NCBI RefSeq assembly: GCF_947489755.1
Contig: NZ_CANLFB010000005.1
Span: forward strand, 106,847-170,846
DNA: 64,000 nucleotides
Source of the DNA: an uncultured Psychromonas sp.
GTDB lineage: Bacteria > Pseudomonadota > Gammaproteobacteria > Enterobacterales > Psychromonadaceae
Direction: 5' to 3'
Below, piece after piece: positions 29,304 to 40,051 of this stretch. A program made the translations under genes and the position numbers. Below the pieces are notes generated by a model that saw nothing but the letters and a program-made list of their open reading frames with translations, was not told where the DNA came from and did no database searches. The stretch's first letter is position 1; each line of letters begins with the position of its first letter.

Positions 29304-29396
29304 GATGCCTGAATTGGCACGAATATAGCTTAACCATAGATAGATATTAACAAATGCCAAATTACTGTCATTAACGCTATTAATAAAGGAAATAAT

Positions 29397-30290
29397 ATGG
29401 AAACTATCCATAATAATAAACACAGTACCTTAGGGTATCGTACCCCAGTATTCACTGTATTTTCTAATGAACCTTTACTAAGCGTTAAAGATAAACTGAT
29501 AACACTAGAAACATTACAACAAAGTTTAGATTTAAAAGAGATGATGGACAATTTTGCCACCCTAGTGGCAACATTTAGCCGCCCTTTAAATATCCGTTTT
29601 CAATCTGCTTTTGGTTTTTTTAGTTTGCCTAAATCCCAACAAAATAATTTCACTAAAAACTTTAATTTAGGATCTTCAGGACAGTCACCAAGACTGGGGA
29701 CGATGACATATCAAAGTGAAACCCCCTTTACAGTCCAAGAGGATAAATTATTAACCGAATTGCACACGTTGTTATTACCAAATTTAAAGCATGCTTTAAA
29801 ATTTTCTGAATTAAGTGCGATGGTCTACAAGGATCATTTAACTAATATAGGCAATCGAGCGTACTACGAAGAAACTATCTTCCATGCTATCGAACAGAGC
29901 AACCGTGCTAATTTAGGTTTGTCATTGATGGTATTAGATATTAATCATTTTAAGGCAATCAACGATACTTATGGGCATTTAAAAGGCGATCAAGTTTTAA
30001 ACAGCTTTGCACAAGTATTAACAAAAAGTATTCGAACATCAGATATTGTATTTCGTTTAGGCGGTGATGAATTTGTTATTATCTTGCAGCCATCAGCACC
30101 TTGCTCAATTGATAAGGTTCACCAACGTATTAAAGAAGAAATAGACAATAATCCGAGCTTAAAAGAAATTAACTTTTCAACAAGCATTGGATATAGCCAT
30201 TGGGAAATAGGGACTAGTGCAACGCAGTTATTTGAGTTAGCGGATCAAAACCTTTATGAAAATAAAGCCTTAGCGAGAATACAACGATAA
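29397..30290 (+). CDS. Diguanylate cyclase (GGDEF domain)
   Basis: A 297-residue cytosolic protein with no membrane segment. Residues about 45-135 form an N-terminal sensor-like region, possibly a divergent GAF fold. The GGDEF domain starts near DHLTNIGNRAYY (about 146), has the metal-binding DINHFKAIND and the active-site GGDEF at 222-226. The inhibitory I-site RTSD (213-216) lies exactly five residues upstream, so product inhibition is likely. It makes cyclic di-GMP. A strong AAAGGAA site precedes the ATG. Its 3' end overlaps the convergent tilS end by 21 bp. The input signal is unknown; nearness to nnrS proves nothing about it. Confidence 0.93.
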   Translation: METIHNNKHSTLGYRTPVFTVFSNEPLLSVKDKLITLETLQQSLDLKEMMDNFATLVATFSRPLNIRFQSAFGFFSLPKSQQNNFTKNFNLGSSGQSPRLGTMTYQSETPFTVQEDKLLTELHTLLLPNLKHALKFSELSAMVYKDHLTNIGNRAYYEETIFHAIEQSNRANLGLSLMVLDINHFKAINDTYGHLKGDQVLNSFAQVLTKSIRTSDIVFRLGGDEFVIILQPSAPCSIDKVHQRIKEEIDNNPSLKEINFSTSIGYSHWEIGTSATQLFELADQNLYENKALARIQR

Positions 30291-31691
30291 GTCCATGACA
30301 GGAATATTTGATACATTAGAGGCATTAGGTTGGCAGCGCCATAAACCAACAGCCTCAGTTAATTGATTATCTACTAAGATAAACACAACGTGATCTCGTA
30401 ACCATGGCGGTACTTGATATTCATGCAACAACTTTTTAATGCTTCTTGCTTTATTACGCCCTTCTGGCAAACACGTTAACTTTGCATCAAGGTGTTGACG
30501 TAAACAACACTGTACATGATGTTGTTTAGCCACAGCAGGATCTACCTTAGAGAAATCGACCCCTAATCGTTCTTCGTCTAACCATAAAAAAGACTCACCT
30601 AGCCAAGTTACAGGTGCTTCAAGTGTTTTTATCGATTGCATAGGTACAATATAAAGTGCCTCTTGATAACGACAAATCGTATTAGATACTAACTGTAACT
30701 TGGGTTGTTTATCGACGTCAGCAAGCGCAACTTCCTCCCATAATATAGTCAATTGCTTACTACTTGGGTATTGTAATCCGTTAGACTTAAGCCAAAAGCG
30801 AATAATGTTATTACGTCTTACGCTACTAAATGCAGCAAGCGAAGCAATATCCAGTGTTTGACAAGATAGACGCTTAACCAAACATTGACCTAAATCTTGC
30901 TGCGCAACTTCATTTAATAACGTTTGCTGCTCTTGGCATAATTGTGCGGTTCTAGAAGCGGATTGAGCCATTGCAGGCCAACGCTGGATTAATAGAGGTG
31001 ATATTTGATGACGAATAAAATTACGATCAAAATCTATATCTTGATTGCTCTCATCTTCAATCCACTGCAATTGGTGAAACTCTGCATAATCGACTAATGC
31101 TTGACGAGAAAAGATTAATAATGGCCTAACTAAGTGCCCATTAAAAAAAGACTGGGTGCTTCTAATCCCTTGCAATCCGGTACTACCTGAACCTCTTTTT
31201 AATGCTAATAATAAGGTTTCAAGTTGATCGTCTTGATGATGCCCTGTCAAAATAACGTCGTTTTTTAACATGTTATCTTTAAAGCATTGGTAACGAGCAT
31301 CCCGCGCAAGCGCCTCTAAACTACTTCTTGATTTATTTTCTATTTTGACTGTCGAGCTTATAAAGGGAACATTTAATTTTTGGCAAAGCTCAGCGCAAAA
31401 TAATCCCCAATGTTCTGCATTATCACTCAATCCATGATTAACATTATGCGCTAACACGCTATAAGCAGGATGATGTTTTTTAAAATTTGCGAGTAAATGT
31501 AATAGCACAACTGAATCAACGCCACCACTCAGAGCAACGATCAGTCTTGGTGTTTCATTTACTGCCTTTTCTGGTAATCGTTTTTCAGGTAAGGAAGCTG
31601 GAGAGTGATCCAACACAGAAGCATTTTCAGGCAAGTTACCTAATAACATATTCAAATGTTGATTAAATTTAGCCTCCATCTTATTGTGCAT
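30270..31691 (-). CDS. tilS: TilS, tRNA(Ile)-lysidine synthase
   Basis: A 473-residue enzyme with the PP-loop ALSGGVDSVVLLHLL (SGGVDS at 55-60), TGHHQDDQLETLLLALKRGSG, RPLLIFSRQALVDYA and the C-terminal TilS domains. It attaches lysine to C34 of the CAU-anticodon tRNA so that it reads AUA, an essential step. The P-loop sits about 35 residues later than in E. coli TilS, so there is an N-terminal extension (or a later start; M5 at 31679 is another option). It follows dnaE by 7 bp; accA, found between them in E. coli, is absent. Confidence 0.95.
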   Translation of the reverse strand: MHNKMEAKFNQHLNMLLGNLPENASVLDHSPASLPEKRLPEKAVNETPRLIVALSGGVDSVVLLHLLANFKKHHPAYSVLAHNVNHGLSDNAEHWGLFCAELCQKLNVPFISSTVKIENKSRSSLEALARDARYQCFKDNMLKNDVILTGHHQDDQLETLLLALKRGSGSTGLQGIRSTQSFFNGHLVRPLLIFSRQALVDYAEFHQLQWIEDESNQDIDFDRNFIRHQISPLLIQRWPAMAQSASRTAQLCQEQQTLLNEVAQQDLGQCLVKRLSCQTLDIASLAAFSSVRRNNIIRFWLKSNGLQYPSSKQLTILWEEVALADVDKQPKLQLVSNTICRYQEALYIVPMQSIKTLEAPVTWLGESFLWLDEERLGVDFSKVDPAVAKQHHVQCCLRQHLDAKLTCLPEGRNKARSIKKLLHEYQVPPWLRDHVVFILVDNQLTEAVGLWRCQPNASNVSNIPVMDLSLYSR

Positions 31692-31698
31692 TTTTCAT

Positions 31699-34600
31699 TT
31701 AACCTTGATCAAAATGTAAGGCTACGTTTTCTTCACCTAATAAACGCCCAAGTTCAAATAATAGGTCGTCACTAGGTGTAATAGACCACTCAATACCAAG
31801 TTCAATTTCTGTCTGTGCTTGATGGTTTTGATAATTAATAAACACAGGGCATAAACCACCCGAAGCAGGTGTTAAGATACTTTTTAAACGAGCTTCAAAT
31901 TCTGGCATTGATCGATGTTGTAATATATTTGATGAAATATTCAAACGTAATTTACTGGCAAACCGCTCCCTTGCTTGATCGATACTCATGACTTCACGCG
32001 CATTCATCTTCAAACCGCCATTGAAATAATCTTCACTGACTTGACCTTGCAATACCACGATATTATCAGTAAATAACAAGGCTTCATGTTGGTCTAATAA
32101 ATCAGCAAAAACAGTCACATCCATACGCGCGCTTTTATCGTCTAGGGTCAAAATACCCATACGCTTGCCAGCTTTTGTGACCATCATTCGCATCGCTAAA
32201 ACCAAACCACACACTCGACTATTCTGGCCACGTCCATTAACGGCTAGATTCACTAACTTAAGACAATTAATAGCACGCAAATGAGGCTCATACTGGTTAA
32301 TAGGGTGTCCTGTCAAATATAAGCCAAGCGTATCTTTTTCGCCTTTCAACCATTGTTTTTCAGGCCACTTTTCAACGACTGAAAACTTGTTCTCAATTTC
32401 ATCGTCATCAGTTGTTAATACACCAAACAAATCAGATTGGCCTGATGACTCTGCTTTTTTATACTGAGAAGCGGCTGTTAACGCATCACTTAAATTCGCC
32501 ATTAATGCAGCTCGATGTGGCCCTAAGTTATCTAATGCACCTGCCAGAATCAGCTTTTCAATAATACGCTTACCACAACGTTTCAAATCAACACGAGTAC
32601 AAAAATCGAATAAGTCTTTAAATTTCCCACCTTCGGTTCTCGCTTCGATAATGGCATCAATGGGTCCTTCACCGACTCCTTTAATAGCGCCAATACCGTA
32701 AATGATACGTAAATCTTTATCGACATTAAATTTAAATAAACCTTCATTCACGTCAGGTGGACAGAGCGTTAATCCCATGTTCTGACATTCATCGACTAAG
32801 ATAACAACTTTATCAGTGTTATCCATATCTGCAGACATAACCGCAGCCATGAAGTAAGATGGATAAAATGTTTTCATCCAGAGAGTTTGGTAAGACACTA
32901 ATGCATAGGCAGCAGAGTGAGATTTGTTAAATCCGTAACCGGCAAATTTTTCTACTAAATCAAATATTTTCATGGCGAGCTCGCCATCAATACCATTCTC
33001 AATCGCACCTGATTCAAAAGTAGCACGTTGCTTCGCCATTTCTTCTGGTTTTTTCTTACCCATCGCACGACGCAACATATCGGCACCACCCAGTGTGTAA
33101 CCAGATAATACCTGTGCAATCTGCATAACTTGTTCTTGGTATAAAATAATACCGTAAGTGGGTGAGAGAATTTCTTTTAGTGACTCATGCTGCCATTTCT
33201 CATCTGGATACGATACGACCTCACGACCATGCTTACGTTCGATGAAGTTATCTACCATGCCTGATTGAAGAGGGCCTGGACGGAACAAGGCTACTAATGC
33301 GATCATATCTTCAAAACAGTCAGGCTGTAGGCGGCGAATAAGATCCTTCATACCGCGCGACTCTAACTGGAAAACAGCCGTTGTTTCATAACGCTTTAGC
33401 AGTTCAAAACAAGCCGGTTCAGTAAGATCTATTTTTTCAATATAAATAGGCTCTTCACCACGTTCATGTTTGTGTGCATTAGCCATATCTAATGCCCACT
33501 GAACGATGGTCAATGTTCTTAACCCTAAGAAGTCGAACTTCACTAAACCAGCAGTTTCAACATCATTTTTATCAAATTGTGTTACAGGGTTATTACCTTC
33601 ATCGTCACAATACAATGGGGCGAAATCAGTGATCGTTGTCGGTGAAATAACCACACCACCGGCATGTTTACCGGCATTACGAATAGTCCCTTCAAGAGTA
33701 CGACACATATCGATTAATGCACGGACATCTTCACTGCCATCATAACGCTCTTGTAAACGAGGCTCTTCTTCAAATGCTTTTGTTAAGGTCATGCCCGGTG
33801 TCGGTGGAACTAATTTTGAAATCCCATCAACAAAACCATAAGCGTGCCCTAATACACGGCCAACATCACGAATAACCGCTTTCGCGGCCATCGTACCAAA
33901 GGTAATGATTTGAGATACGGCATCTCGTCCATAAAGTTCTGCTACGTGGTCGATTACCTCATCACGTCTATCCATACAAAAGTCGATATCAAAATCGGGC
34001 ATAGAAACACGTTCAGGGTTTAAGAATCGTTCAAAAAGTAATTCAAACTCTAGTGGATCCAAATCCGTAATTTTTAATGCATAAGCAACCAGAGACCCAG
34101 CACCTGAACCACGGCCAGGCCCAACGGGAATATTGTTATCTTTACTCCATTGAATAAATTCCATTACGATCAAGAAATAGCCCGGAAAGCCCATTTTATT
34201 GATTACGCCTAATTCAATTTCTAAACGCTCATCATAGGGTTTTCTAATTGCAGGAAACTCTGGACTGTCTTTATCGAACAGGAATTCTAGACGTGCTTCT
34301 AACCCTTCACGAGACGCCTTACAGAAAAACTCATCCATCGGCATGCCGTTGGTTGGAAAATCAGGCAAGAAGTACTCACCTAAGCGCAAAGTCACATTAC
34401 AACGCTTGGCTATTTCAACACTGTTTTGTAGCGCTTCAGGGATATCAGAAAAGAGTTCACACATCTCTTCTTCACTACGTAAGTATTGTTCTGGACTATA
34501 ATCTTTAGGACGCTTTTCATCTCCAAGCGCATAGCCTTGATTGATGCACACGCGAATATCATGTGCATCAAATAAAGACTCATCAGCAAAGATAACTTCA

Positions 34601-35241
34601 TTAGTCGCAACAACAGGCAGCCCTTGCTCAGCAGCTAAATCAATGGCTAGATGTAAATAATTTTCTTCATTAACTCGGTTGGTACGAATTAATTCCAAAT
34701 AATATCGATCTGGAAAATGTGTTTTATAAAAAGTAGTTATTTCTGCAACGGCAGCTTGATTGCCTTTTAGTAACATTTTACCGAGATCACCATCTTTGGC
34801 CCCCGATAATATGATAACGCCTTTTTGATGTTCTATTAACCAAGACTGTTCTATTACCGCTCGTCCCTTAACATGCCCGCGCAAATAGGCTTTAGAAATA
34901 AGCTCAGTAACATTTTTATAACCTTCAGCATTCATTGCTAATGCGGTTAATCGGAATTGTTGATCGCCTAGCAGATCACTTTTAACCCAAAAGTCAGCGC
35001 CAATAATAGGCTTAATACCTGCACCATGAGCCGCACTATAAAATTTGACTAAACCACAAAAATTAGTTTGATCGGTTATCGCAAGCGCAGGCATATTTAA
35101 TGCCGCAGTCTTTGCAATAAGCGGTTTAACTTTAGTTAAACCATCAACCATTGAGAAATCACTATGCACACGTAAATGTACAAATTTAGGTGAACGTTCT
35201 GATGCACTCATCATAGATACTTCATTGCTCATTTCTGGCAT
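31699..35241 (-). CDS. dnaE: DnaE, DNA polymerase III alpha subunit
   Basis: A 1180-residue replicative polymerase. It has an N-terminal PHP domain ([18 protein letters not shown]), the palm with catalytic aspartates in [16 protein letters not shown], the [16 protein letters not shown] motif, a helix-hairpin-helix region ([11 protein letters not shown]), an OB fold (about 990-1070) and a tau-binding C-terminus. The start at 35241 is 7 nt after the rnhB stop; M10/M11 (about 35211) would fit the E. coli N-terminus better, so the exact start is uncertain. It belongs to the leftward lpxB-rnhB-dnaE series. Confidence 0.98.
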   Translation of the reverse strand: MPEMSNEVSMMSASERSPKFVHLRVHSDFSMVDGLTKVKPLIAKTAALNMPALAITDQTNFCGLVKFYSAAHGAGIKPIIGADFWVKSDLLGDQQFRLTALAMNAEGYKNVTELISKAYLRGHVKGRAVIEQSWLIEHQKGVIILSGAKDGDLGKMLLKGNQAAVAEITTFYKTHFPDRYYLELIRTNRVNEENYLHLAIDLAAEQGLPVVATNEVIFADESLFDAHDIRVCINQGYALGDEKRPKDYSPEQYLRSEEEMCELFSDIPEALQNSVEIAKRCNVTLRLGEYFLPDFPTNGMPMDEFFCKASREGLEARLEFLFDKDSPEFPAIRKPYDERLEIELGVINKMGFPGYFLIVMEFIQWSKDNNIPVGPGRGSGAGSLVAYALKITDLDPLEFELLFERFLNPERVSMPDFDIDFCMDRRDEVIDHVAELYGRDAVSQIITFGTMAAKAVIRDVGRVLGHAYGFVDGISKLVPPTPGMTLTKAFEEEPRLQERYDGSEDVRALIDMCRTLEGTIRNAGKHAGGVVISPTTITDFAPLYCDDEGNNPVTQFDKNDVETAGLVKFDFLGLRTLTIVQWALDMANAHKHERGEEPIYIEKIDLTEPACFELLKRYETTAVFQLESRGMKDLIRRLQPDCFEDMIALVALFRPGPLQSGMVDNFIERKHGREVVSYPDEKWQHESLKEILSPTYGIILYQEQVMQIAQVLSGYTLGGADMLRRAMGKKKPEEMAKQRATFESGAIENGIDGELAMKIFDLVEKFAGYGFNKSHSAAYALVSYQTLWMKTFYPSYFMAAVMSADMDNTDKVVILVDECQNMGLTLCPPDVNEGLFKFNVDKDLRIIYGIGAIKGVGEGPIDAIIEARTEGGKFKDLFDFCTRVDLKRCGKRIIEKLILAGALDNLGPHRAALMANLSDALTAASQYKKAESSGQSDLFGVLTTDDDEIENKFSVVEKWPEKQWLKGEKDTLGLYLTGHPINQYEPHLRAINCLKLVNLAVNGRGQNSRVCGLVLAMRMMVTKAGKRMGILTLDDKSARMDVTVFADLLDQHEALLFTDNIVVLQGQVSEDYFNGGLKMNAREVMSIDQARERFASKLRLNISSNILQHRSMPEFEARLKSILTPASGGLCPVFINYQNHQAQTEIELGIEWSITPSDDLLFELGRLLGEENVALHFDQG

Positions 35242-35247
35242 AACACT

Positions 35248-35859
35248 CTACTTTGAAGTTAAAGCTAGAATAGCTTTAACTGGTTTAAAACTTTGTCGAT
35301 ATCCAGCAATCACACCATGCGCTTCTATTGCCTCAAAATGTGCTTTTGTTGGATAACCTTTATGCTTCGCAAAACCATATTGAGGATAAAGCTTATCTAG
35401 TTCAACCATTTCACGGTCACGTGTTACTTTAGCAATAATAGAAGCGGCACTTATTTCAGCGACGCGTAAATCACCTTTAACAATCGCTTCACTTGGCATT
35501 GCTAAAGCTGGACAACGATTTCCATCAATAAATACAAAGTCAGGCGTAACTGAAAGACCTTCTACTGCTCTTTGCATTGCTAACATAGTGGCATGCAGAA
35601 TATTTAACTGATCGATTTCTGATGGAGAAGCTCGTCCGATACTAACCGCTAATGCATTTTCATTAATAGCATCAAATAATAGTGCTAACTTTTTTTCACT
35701 TAATTTTTTTGAATCCGTTAAACCCGAAATCGGTTTATTAGGATCTAGAATAACAGCAGCTGTAACAACATCGCCTACTAATGGGCCACGCCCTACTTCA
35801 TCAACTCCAGCAATATATTGTAAGTCAGGATAAATAACGTCGGGAAAATCTACTTTCAT
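35248..35859 (-). CDS. rnhB: RnhB, ribonuclease HII
   Basis: 203 residues from the ATG at 35859; the frame extends five codons to a TTG. The catalytic motif [17 protein letters not shown] supplies the first Asp-Glu pair, and VFIDGNRCP and DSKKLSEKK are conserved. It cleaves RNA in RNA/DNA hybrids and removes misincorporated ribonucleotides. lpxB-rnhB-dnaE is the standard order. Confidence 0.97.
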   Translation of the reverse strand: MKVDFPDVIYPDLQYIAGVDEVGRGPLVGDVVTAAVILDPNKPISGLTDSKKLSEKKLALLFDAINENALAVSIGRASPSEIDQLNILHATMLAMQRAVEGLSVTPDFVFIDGNRCPALAMPSEAIVKGDLRVAEISAASIIAKVTRDREMVELDKLYPQYGFAKHKGYPTKAHFEAIEAHGVIAGYRQSFKPVKAILALTSK

Positions 35860-35901
35860 TTCTGGCGGTCTCAATGTTTAGGGCAAATATTTATTAAAAA
35901 A

Positions 35902-37041
35902 TTAACGATTTAATAGCTTAATCACAGCATTAGCAGCTTGTGTATCTGCATCACAGCGAATTAGTTGATGTAATTCAGTAAAAGTATCAATCATTTTCTG
36001 TGCATCATGATCAATTAAACGTTGTAGCTCTTCTACAATGTTATCAACCGTACAGTCATGTTGATTCAATTCTTTTACCACTTCCCTATCTGCGATTAAA
36101 TTAGGTAATGACGTATATTTAATATTAGATAATGATTTAGCAATTAAATACGTAATAGGTTTTACCTTATAAGCCACAACCATTGGCGCCTTAGCCAACA
36201 TAGCTTCTAACGCAGCCGTTCCAGAAGCTAACAAAACCATATCGGCTGATTGTAAAATAGCACTAGATTGACCATCAAATAAAGTAATGGGCAACGAGGG
36301 TGAAAACTCGTCTATTTGTGCTTGAAACTGTACTTTACGACGATCATTAACCATTGGTACTATAAATCGATAATCAGTGTATTTTTGATGAATAATATCG
36401 GCGGCTTGTAAAAAGATCGGGCCGAGCATTTCTACTTCAGCTTTACGGCTACCAGGTAAAATAGCTAATACCTTATCGCCCTGTGGGATATTAAGTTGCT
36501 CACGAGCACCTGATTTATCACGAATTAAAGGCAATTGATCAGCAAGTGTATGGCCGATGAATTGACATGGCACATCAAACTTATCATAGAACGCTTTTTC
36601 AAAAGGTAAAAAAGCTAATACTAAATCAGTGGCTTTAGCTATTTTATGAATACGCCATTGCTTCCAAGCCCAAACAGAAGGGCTTACGTAATGAATGGTT
36701 TTAATACCTTGTTGTTTTAATTTAAGTTCTACCGTTAAATTAAAATCAGGCGCATCAATACCAATAAAAATATCAGGTGGATTATTAATGAAGTGTTGCG
36801 TAATTGATTTTCGAATCCGTAAAATACTGCGCAATTTACCTAATACTTCAACAAAGCCCATCACTGATAAAGCTTCGAGAGGATGCAATGCAGAACAACC
36901 TTGAGCGATCATTCGAGGGCCAGCTATTCCTTCAAAAATAGCATCAGGATATTGCTTTTTAAGTGCTTTAATTAAACCTTCACCCAGAATATCACCGGAT
37001 GTTTCACCTGCTATTAATCCAATACGTAATGGTTTAGTCAT
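35902..37041 (-). CDS. lpxB: LpxB, lipid-A-disaccharide synthase
   Basis: 379 residues from the ATG at 37041 (MTKPLRIGLIAGETSGD); an upstream hydrophobic stretch in the same frame is not part of the family. GT19 glycosyltransferase features include GETSGDILGEGLI, SPSVWAWKQWRIHKIAK and LPGSRKAEVEMLGPIF. It joins UDP-diacylglucosamine to lipid X to form the lipid A disaccharide at the inner face of the inner membrane. A 120-bp gap with a strong hairpin separates it from lpxA. Confidence 0.97.
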   Translation of the reverse strand: MTKPLRIGLIAGETSGDILGEGLIKALKKQYPDAIFEGIAGPRMIAQGCSALHPLEALSVMGFVEVLGKLRSILRIRKSITQHFINNPPDIFIGIDAPDFNLTVELKLKQQGIKTIHYVSPSVWAWKQWRIHKIAKATDLVLAFLPFEKAFYDKFDVPCQFIGHTLADQLPLIRDKSGAREQLNIPQGDKVLAILPGSRKAEVEMLGPIFLQAADIIHQKYTDYRFIVPMVNDRRKVQFQAQIDEFSPSLPITLFDGQSSAILQSADMVLLASGTAALEAMLAKAPMVVAYKVKPITYLIAKSLSNIKYTSLPNLIADREVVKELNQHDCTVDNIVEELQRLIDHDAQKMIDTFTELHQLIRCDADTQAANAVIKLLNR

Positions 37042-37117
37042 TATTTTCTTCTTTTGTATAAGTAACGCAACAGCGTATTCATTTGTATATATTAAAATAA
37101 AAATCAGGTAAAAAAAA

Positions 37118-37133
37118 AGGCTCAAAAGAGCCT
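37118..37133 (-). terminator. Hairpin with T-run between lpxA and lpxB
   Basis: AGGCTC and GAGCCT pair around a 4-nt loop; on the leftward strand nine T residues follow and five A residues precede. It is a good intrinsic terminator inside the lpx cluster, suggesting that lpxB-rnhB-dnaE-tilS is partly separated from lpxD-fabZ-lpxA transcription. Confidence 0.8.
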
Positions 37134-37161
37134 AGTTTTTAAGACGCTATCAACATATATT

Positions 37162-37950
37162 TTAACGAACAATACCGCGATTTTCATCTGAAATAAAATC
37201 TAACAATATTTTTAATTCAGGGCAATCGGCCACATTTTCTGCAATTTCAGCTTTTGCTTCAGCTAAAGTATTACCGTTACGGCATAATGACTTATAAGCA
37301 CGTTTGATTTCCATAATCGTCGCACTACTAAATCCATGACGTTTCAAGCCAACAGAGTTGATCCCTTGAGCCTGAACGTAATTACCTGACGCCATAAAGT
37401 AAGGTGGAATATCTTTATTAACAGCAGAACAACCACCAATCATCGCATATTCACCGACACGCGTGAATTGATGTAATGCTGTTAACCCACCAATAATAAC
37501 ATTATTAGCCAGTTTACTGTGCCCCGCTAACGTTGCATTATTTGATAAGATAATGTTATTGCCAAGTATGCAATCATGAGCAACATGTACATAAGCCATT
37601 AACAAACAATTGTTACCAATTTTAGTCAGGCTTTCATCTTGAGCAGTACCACGATGAATCGTACAACTTTCACGAAATACATTGTTATCGCCAATTTCAA
37701 GGTAAGTCGTTTCACCATTATATTTTAAATCTTGGCAATCCTCGCCCACAGAAGCAAATTGGTAAATTTTATTGCCTTTACCCATTTTAGTGGTGCCTTT
37801 AACGACAACATGTGGGCCAATCCAGCAATCATCACCAATTTCAACATTATCGCCGATGATGCTATAAGGACCGACCTCTACGTTCTTACCAATAATCGCA
37901 TTTTCATGGATTATCGCAGTTGGATGAATTTTTGCTGTTGAATCAATCAT
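37162..37950 (-). CDS. lpxA: LpxA, UDP-N-acetylglucosamine acyltransferase
   Basis: 262 residues from the ATG at 37950, which shares a base with the fabZ stop (TAATG). Hexapeptide repeats of a left-handed beta helix (e.g. [20 protein letters not shown]) run to about residue 185, with the catalytic His in MAYVHVAHDC; a helical C-terminus follows. It transfers the hydroxyacyl chain to O-3 of UDP-GlcNAc, the first step of lipid A synthesis. fabZ-lpxA coupling is usual. Confidence 0.97.
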   Translation of the reverse strand: MIDSTAKIHPTAIIHENAIIGKNVEVGPYSIIGDNVEIGDDCWIGPHVVVKGTTKMGKGNKIYQFASVGEDCQDLKYNGETTYLEIGDNNVFRESCTIHRGTAQDESLTKIGNNCLLMAYVHVAHDCILGNNIILSNNATLAGHSKLANNVIIGGLTALHQFTRVGEYAMIGGCSAVNKDIPPYFMASGNYVQAQGINSVGLKRHGFSSATIMEIKRAYKSLCRNGNTLAEAKAEIAENVADCPELKILLDFISDENRGIVR

Positions 37951-38402
37951 TAAATCTCTCTTCTTGCGCACATAATCATTGCTTGGCAGACTATGTCACC
38001 GTCAACTTTTGCAACACATTCAAACTTACCCATACCGCGGCGTTCTTTAAGATAAATAACTTCTAAATCTAGTTTATCACCAGGTACAACAGGCTTTCTA
38101 AAACGTACTTTATCAATAGATGCTAAAAAGTATAATTCATTTTCAGCAGGTTTGCCGTAAGTAGCAAAAGCGAGTACACCTGTTGCCTGTGCTAAAGCTT
38201 CTATAATCATTACACCAGGGAAAACAGGCGTGCCCGGAAAATGTCCTGTGAACTGAGGTTCATTAAAAGAGACATTTTTGTAACCAGATAATGTTTCACC
38301 AGGTACATAATCAACTACACGATCGATTAATAAAAATGGGTAACGATGCGGTAGAAGATCCATGATCTCCTTAATATCAAGACTATTTAATTCGTTAGAC
38401 AC
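37950..38402 (-). CDS. fabZ: FabZ, 3-hydroxyacyl-ACP dehydratase
   Basis: A 150-residue hot-dog-fold enzyme. The catalytic His is in [21 protein letters not shown] (split here: [11 protein letters not shown], then [10 protein letters not shown], which carries the catalytic Glu). It dehydrates hydroxyacyl-ACPs in fatty-acid elongation and competes with LpxA and LpxD for substrate, which explains its place in the lpx operon. It follows lpxD by 11 bp. Confidence 0.97.
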   Translation of the reverse strand: MSNELNSLDIKEIMDLLPHRYPFLLIDRVVDYVPGETLSGYKNVSFNEPQFTGHFPGTPVFPGVMIIEALAQATGVLAFATYGKPAENELYFLASIDKVRFRKPVVPGDKLDLEVIYLKERRGMGKFECVAKVDGDIVCQAMIMCARREI

Positions 38403-38413
38403 GATTGATTTCC

Positions 38414-39436
38414 TTAGTTTTTATCTTCAATTTGTTTCTCAAGTGATTTAACTCGCTTGAATAACTCTTCAATTTTTAATGTATAAGCAGTTGTTTTACG
38501 CCACGCTTTATTTTCTTGAGCTGGGACACCTGAAGAGTAAACCCCTGCTTTTTTAATACTACGCATCACCATACTGTCACCAGTAACGATTACATTATCA
38601 ACGACACTAATATGACCATTCATTGCCACACTGCCACCAACAATACAATTTTTACCGATGGTTGTACTACCTGCGATATTACTGCCACCTGCAATCGCAG
38701 TATGATCACCAATTTGTACGTTATGTGCAATTTGACATTGGTTATCAATTTTAACACCATTACCAATGATCGTATCTGATAATGCGCCTCTATCGATTGT
38801 GGTACTTGATCCAATCTCAACATTATCGCCGATAATCACTTTACCAATTTGTGGGATTTTAACCCAAGTTCCTTGATATGGTGCATTACCGAAGCCATCA
38901 GAGCCAATGACAGTATTGGCATGGATAATAACACCGTTACCAATTTGACTATTATGATAAATAGAAACATTAGGATAAATTTTACAAGCTTTACCTAAAG
39001 CTGTCCCTTGTGCGATCACAGTATTAGCAAAGATTTGGCTGTTATCGCCAACCTTAACATTTTCTCCAATTACTACATTTTCAGCAATCGCAACATTTTC
39101 ACCAATGATCGCAGATTCATGTATTTGAGCCGAATCGGCAATCATGACCGAAAGGTTTGGTGTGGTATCAAATAAACGCGCTAACATTGCATAACCCACA
39201 TAAGGGTTATCCATAAATAAAGCATTACCTTGATATGACTCTTTCGCTGCAGTCGGTAATACAATCGCGCTTGCTTGACACTCACTTAAACGTGCCAGTA
39301 ATTTTTTATCGGAAACAAAAGTAATGTCGCCTTGTTTAGCACTATCGAAAGTAGCTAAACGGAGTATCTCTAACTCTCCGTCACCACCTAATTGAGCTGA
39401 TAACTGAGTTGCTAAACTTGCTAATGAATAAGCCAT
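38414..39436 (-). CDS. lpxD: LpxD, UDP-3-O-acylglucosamine N-acyltransferase
   Basis: A 340-residue enzyme with an N-terminal uridine-binding domain (about 1-100), a left-handed beta helix of hexapeptide repeats (about 105-290) with catalytic His near [12 protein letters not shown], and a helical C-terminus. It adds the second hydroxyacyl chain in lipid A synthesis. It sits between skp and fabZ, the conserved order. Confidence 0.97.
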   Translation of the reverse strand: MAYSLASLATQLSAQLGGDGELEILRLATFDSAKQGDITFVSDKKLLARLSECQASAIVLPTAAKESYQGNALFMDNPYVGYAMLARLFDTTPNLSVMIADSAQIHESAIIGENVAIAENVVIGENVKVGDNSQIFANTVIAQGTALGKACKIYPNVSIYHNSQIGNGVIIHANTVIGSDGFGNAPYQGTWVKIPQIGKVIIGDNVEIGSSTTIDRGALSDTIIGNGVKIDNQCQIAHNVQIGDHTAIAGGSNIAGSTTIGKNCIVGGSVAMNGHISVVDNVIVTGDSMVMRSIKKAGVYSSGVPAQENKAWRKTTAYTLKIEELFKRVKSLEKQIEDKN

Positions 39437-39444
39437 AATTAAAC

Positions 39445-39954
39445 CTATTTAGTACTGATTTCTTGAATAACTTTGTCTGAGATATCTAAACCTGGTTTTG
39501 AAAATACAATTTGCTCACCATTTAAAATAAGATCATATTGTCCTTCTTGAGCAATAGTATTAATAACATCACGAACCACTGCTAATGACTTTTGTTGCTC
39601 TTCACTTTGACGACGACGTTGGTCTTCTTCAAATGCCTTACGGCTTAATTTGTACTCAGATACTTTAACTTCAATTTGGCGTTGTAACCCAGTTACTTCA
39701 CTTTTACCTAATAACTCGCCATCTTTTTTAATTTTAGTTTGTAGTTTTTTTATTTCTTTTTCTAAAGATTGAAGTTTTTCATAGCGTCCTTTGAATTCAG
39801 ACTCTAGCTTTTTAATGATACGTTCACGTTGAGGAGACTCTTGCATCACTTTTGATGGGAATACCACACCAATTTTCTGTACGTCAGCAGCATTAGCCGC
39901 AGAAATTGTACCCATTGCAGTTGCTAATGTAATAACTTTAAAAAAGGTCTTCAT
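39445..39954 (-). CDS. skp: Skp/OmpH periplasmic chaperone
   Basis: A 169-residue exported protein. The signal peptide is probably cleaved after ISAANAA (about residue 23). The mature region is mostly a charged coiled coil (about residues 45-125, [20 protein letters not shown]), the tentacles of the jellyfish-shaped Skp trimer. It shields unfolded outer-membrane proteins on the way to BamA, which is encoded directly upstream, after a 97-bp gap with a hairpin. Confidence 0.95.
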   Translation of the reverse strand: MKTFFKVITLATAMGTISAANAADVQKIGVVFPSKVMQESPQRERIIKKLESEFKGRYEKLQSLEKEIKKLQTKIKKDGELLGKSEVTGLQRQIEVKVSEYKLSRKAFEEDQRRRQSEEQQKSLAVVRDVINTIAQEGQYDLILNGEQIVFSKPGLDISDKVIQEISTK

Positions 39955-40001
39955 GTTGTAACTCCGTATTAATAAAATTGTTATTTAAATAGATAAAAAG
40001 A

Positions 40002-40021
40002 AGTGTGCCAGAAAGCACACT
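40002..40021 (-). terminator. Hairpin between bamA and skp
   Basis: AGTGTGC and GCACACT pair perfectly around a 6-nt loop, with a T-rich tract after it on the leftward strand. It is probably an attenuator that tunes skp relative to bamA. Confidence 0.65.
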
Positions 40022-40051
40022 ATTTAGACTTACAGCCAGTCAATAATCTAA

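Noticed and set aside
29160..29396. Possible c-di-GMP (GEMM) riboswitch before the GGDEF gene
   Set aside because: None of the conserved GEMM sequence blocks is present; only a short generic hairpin is seen.
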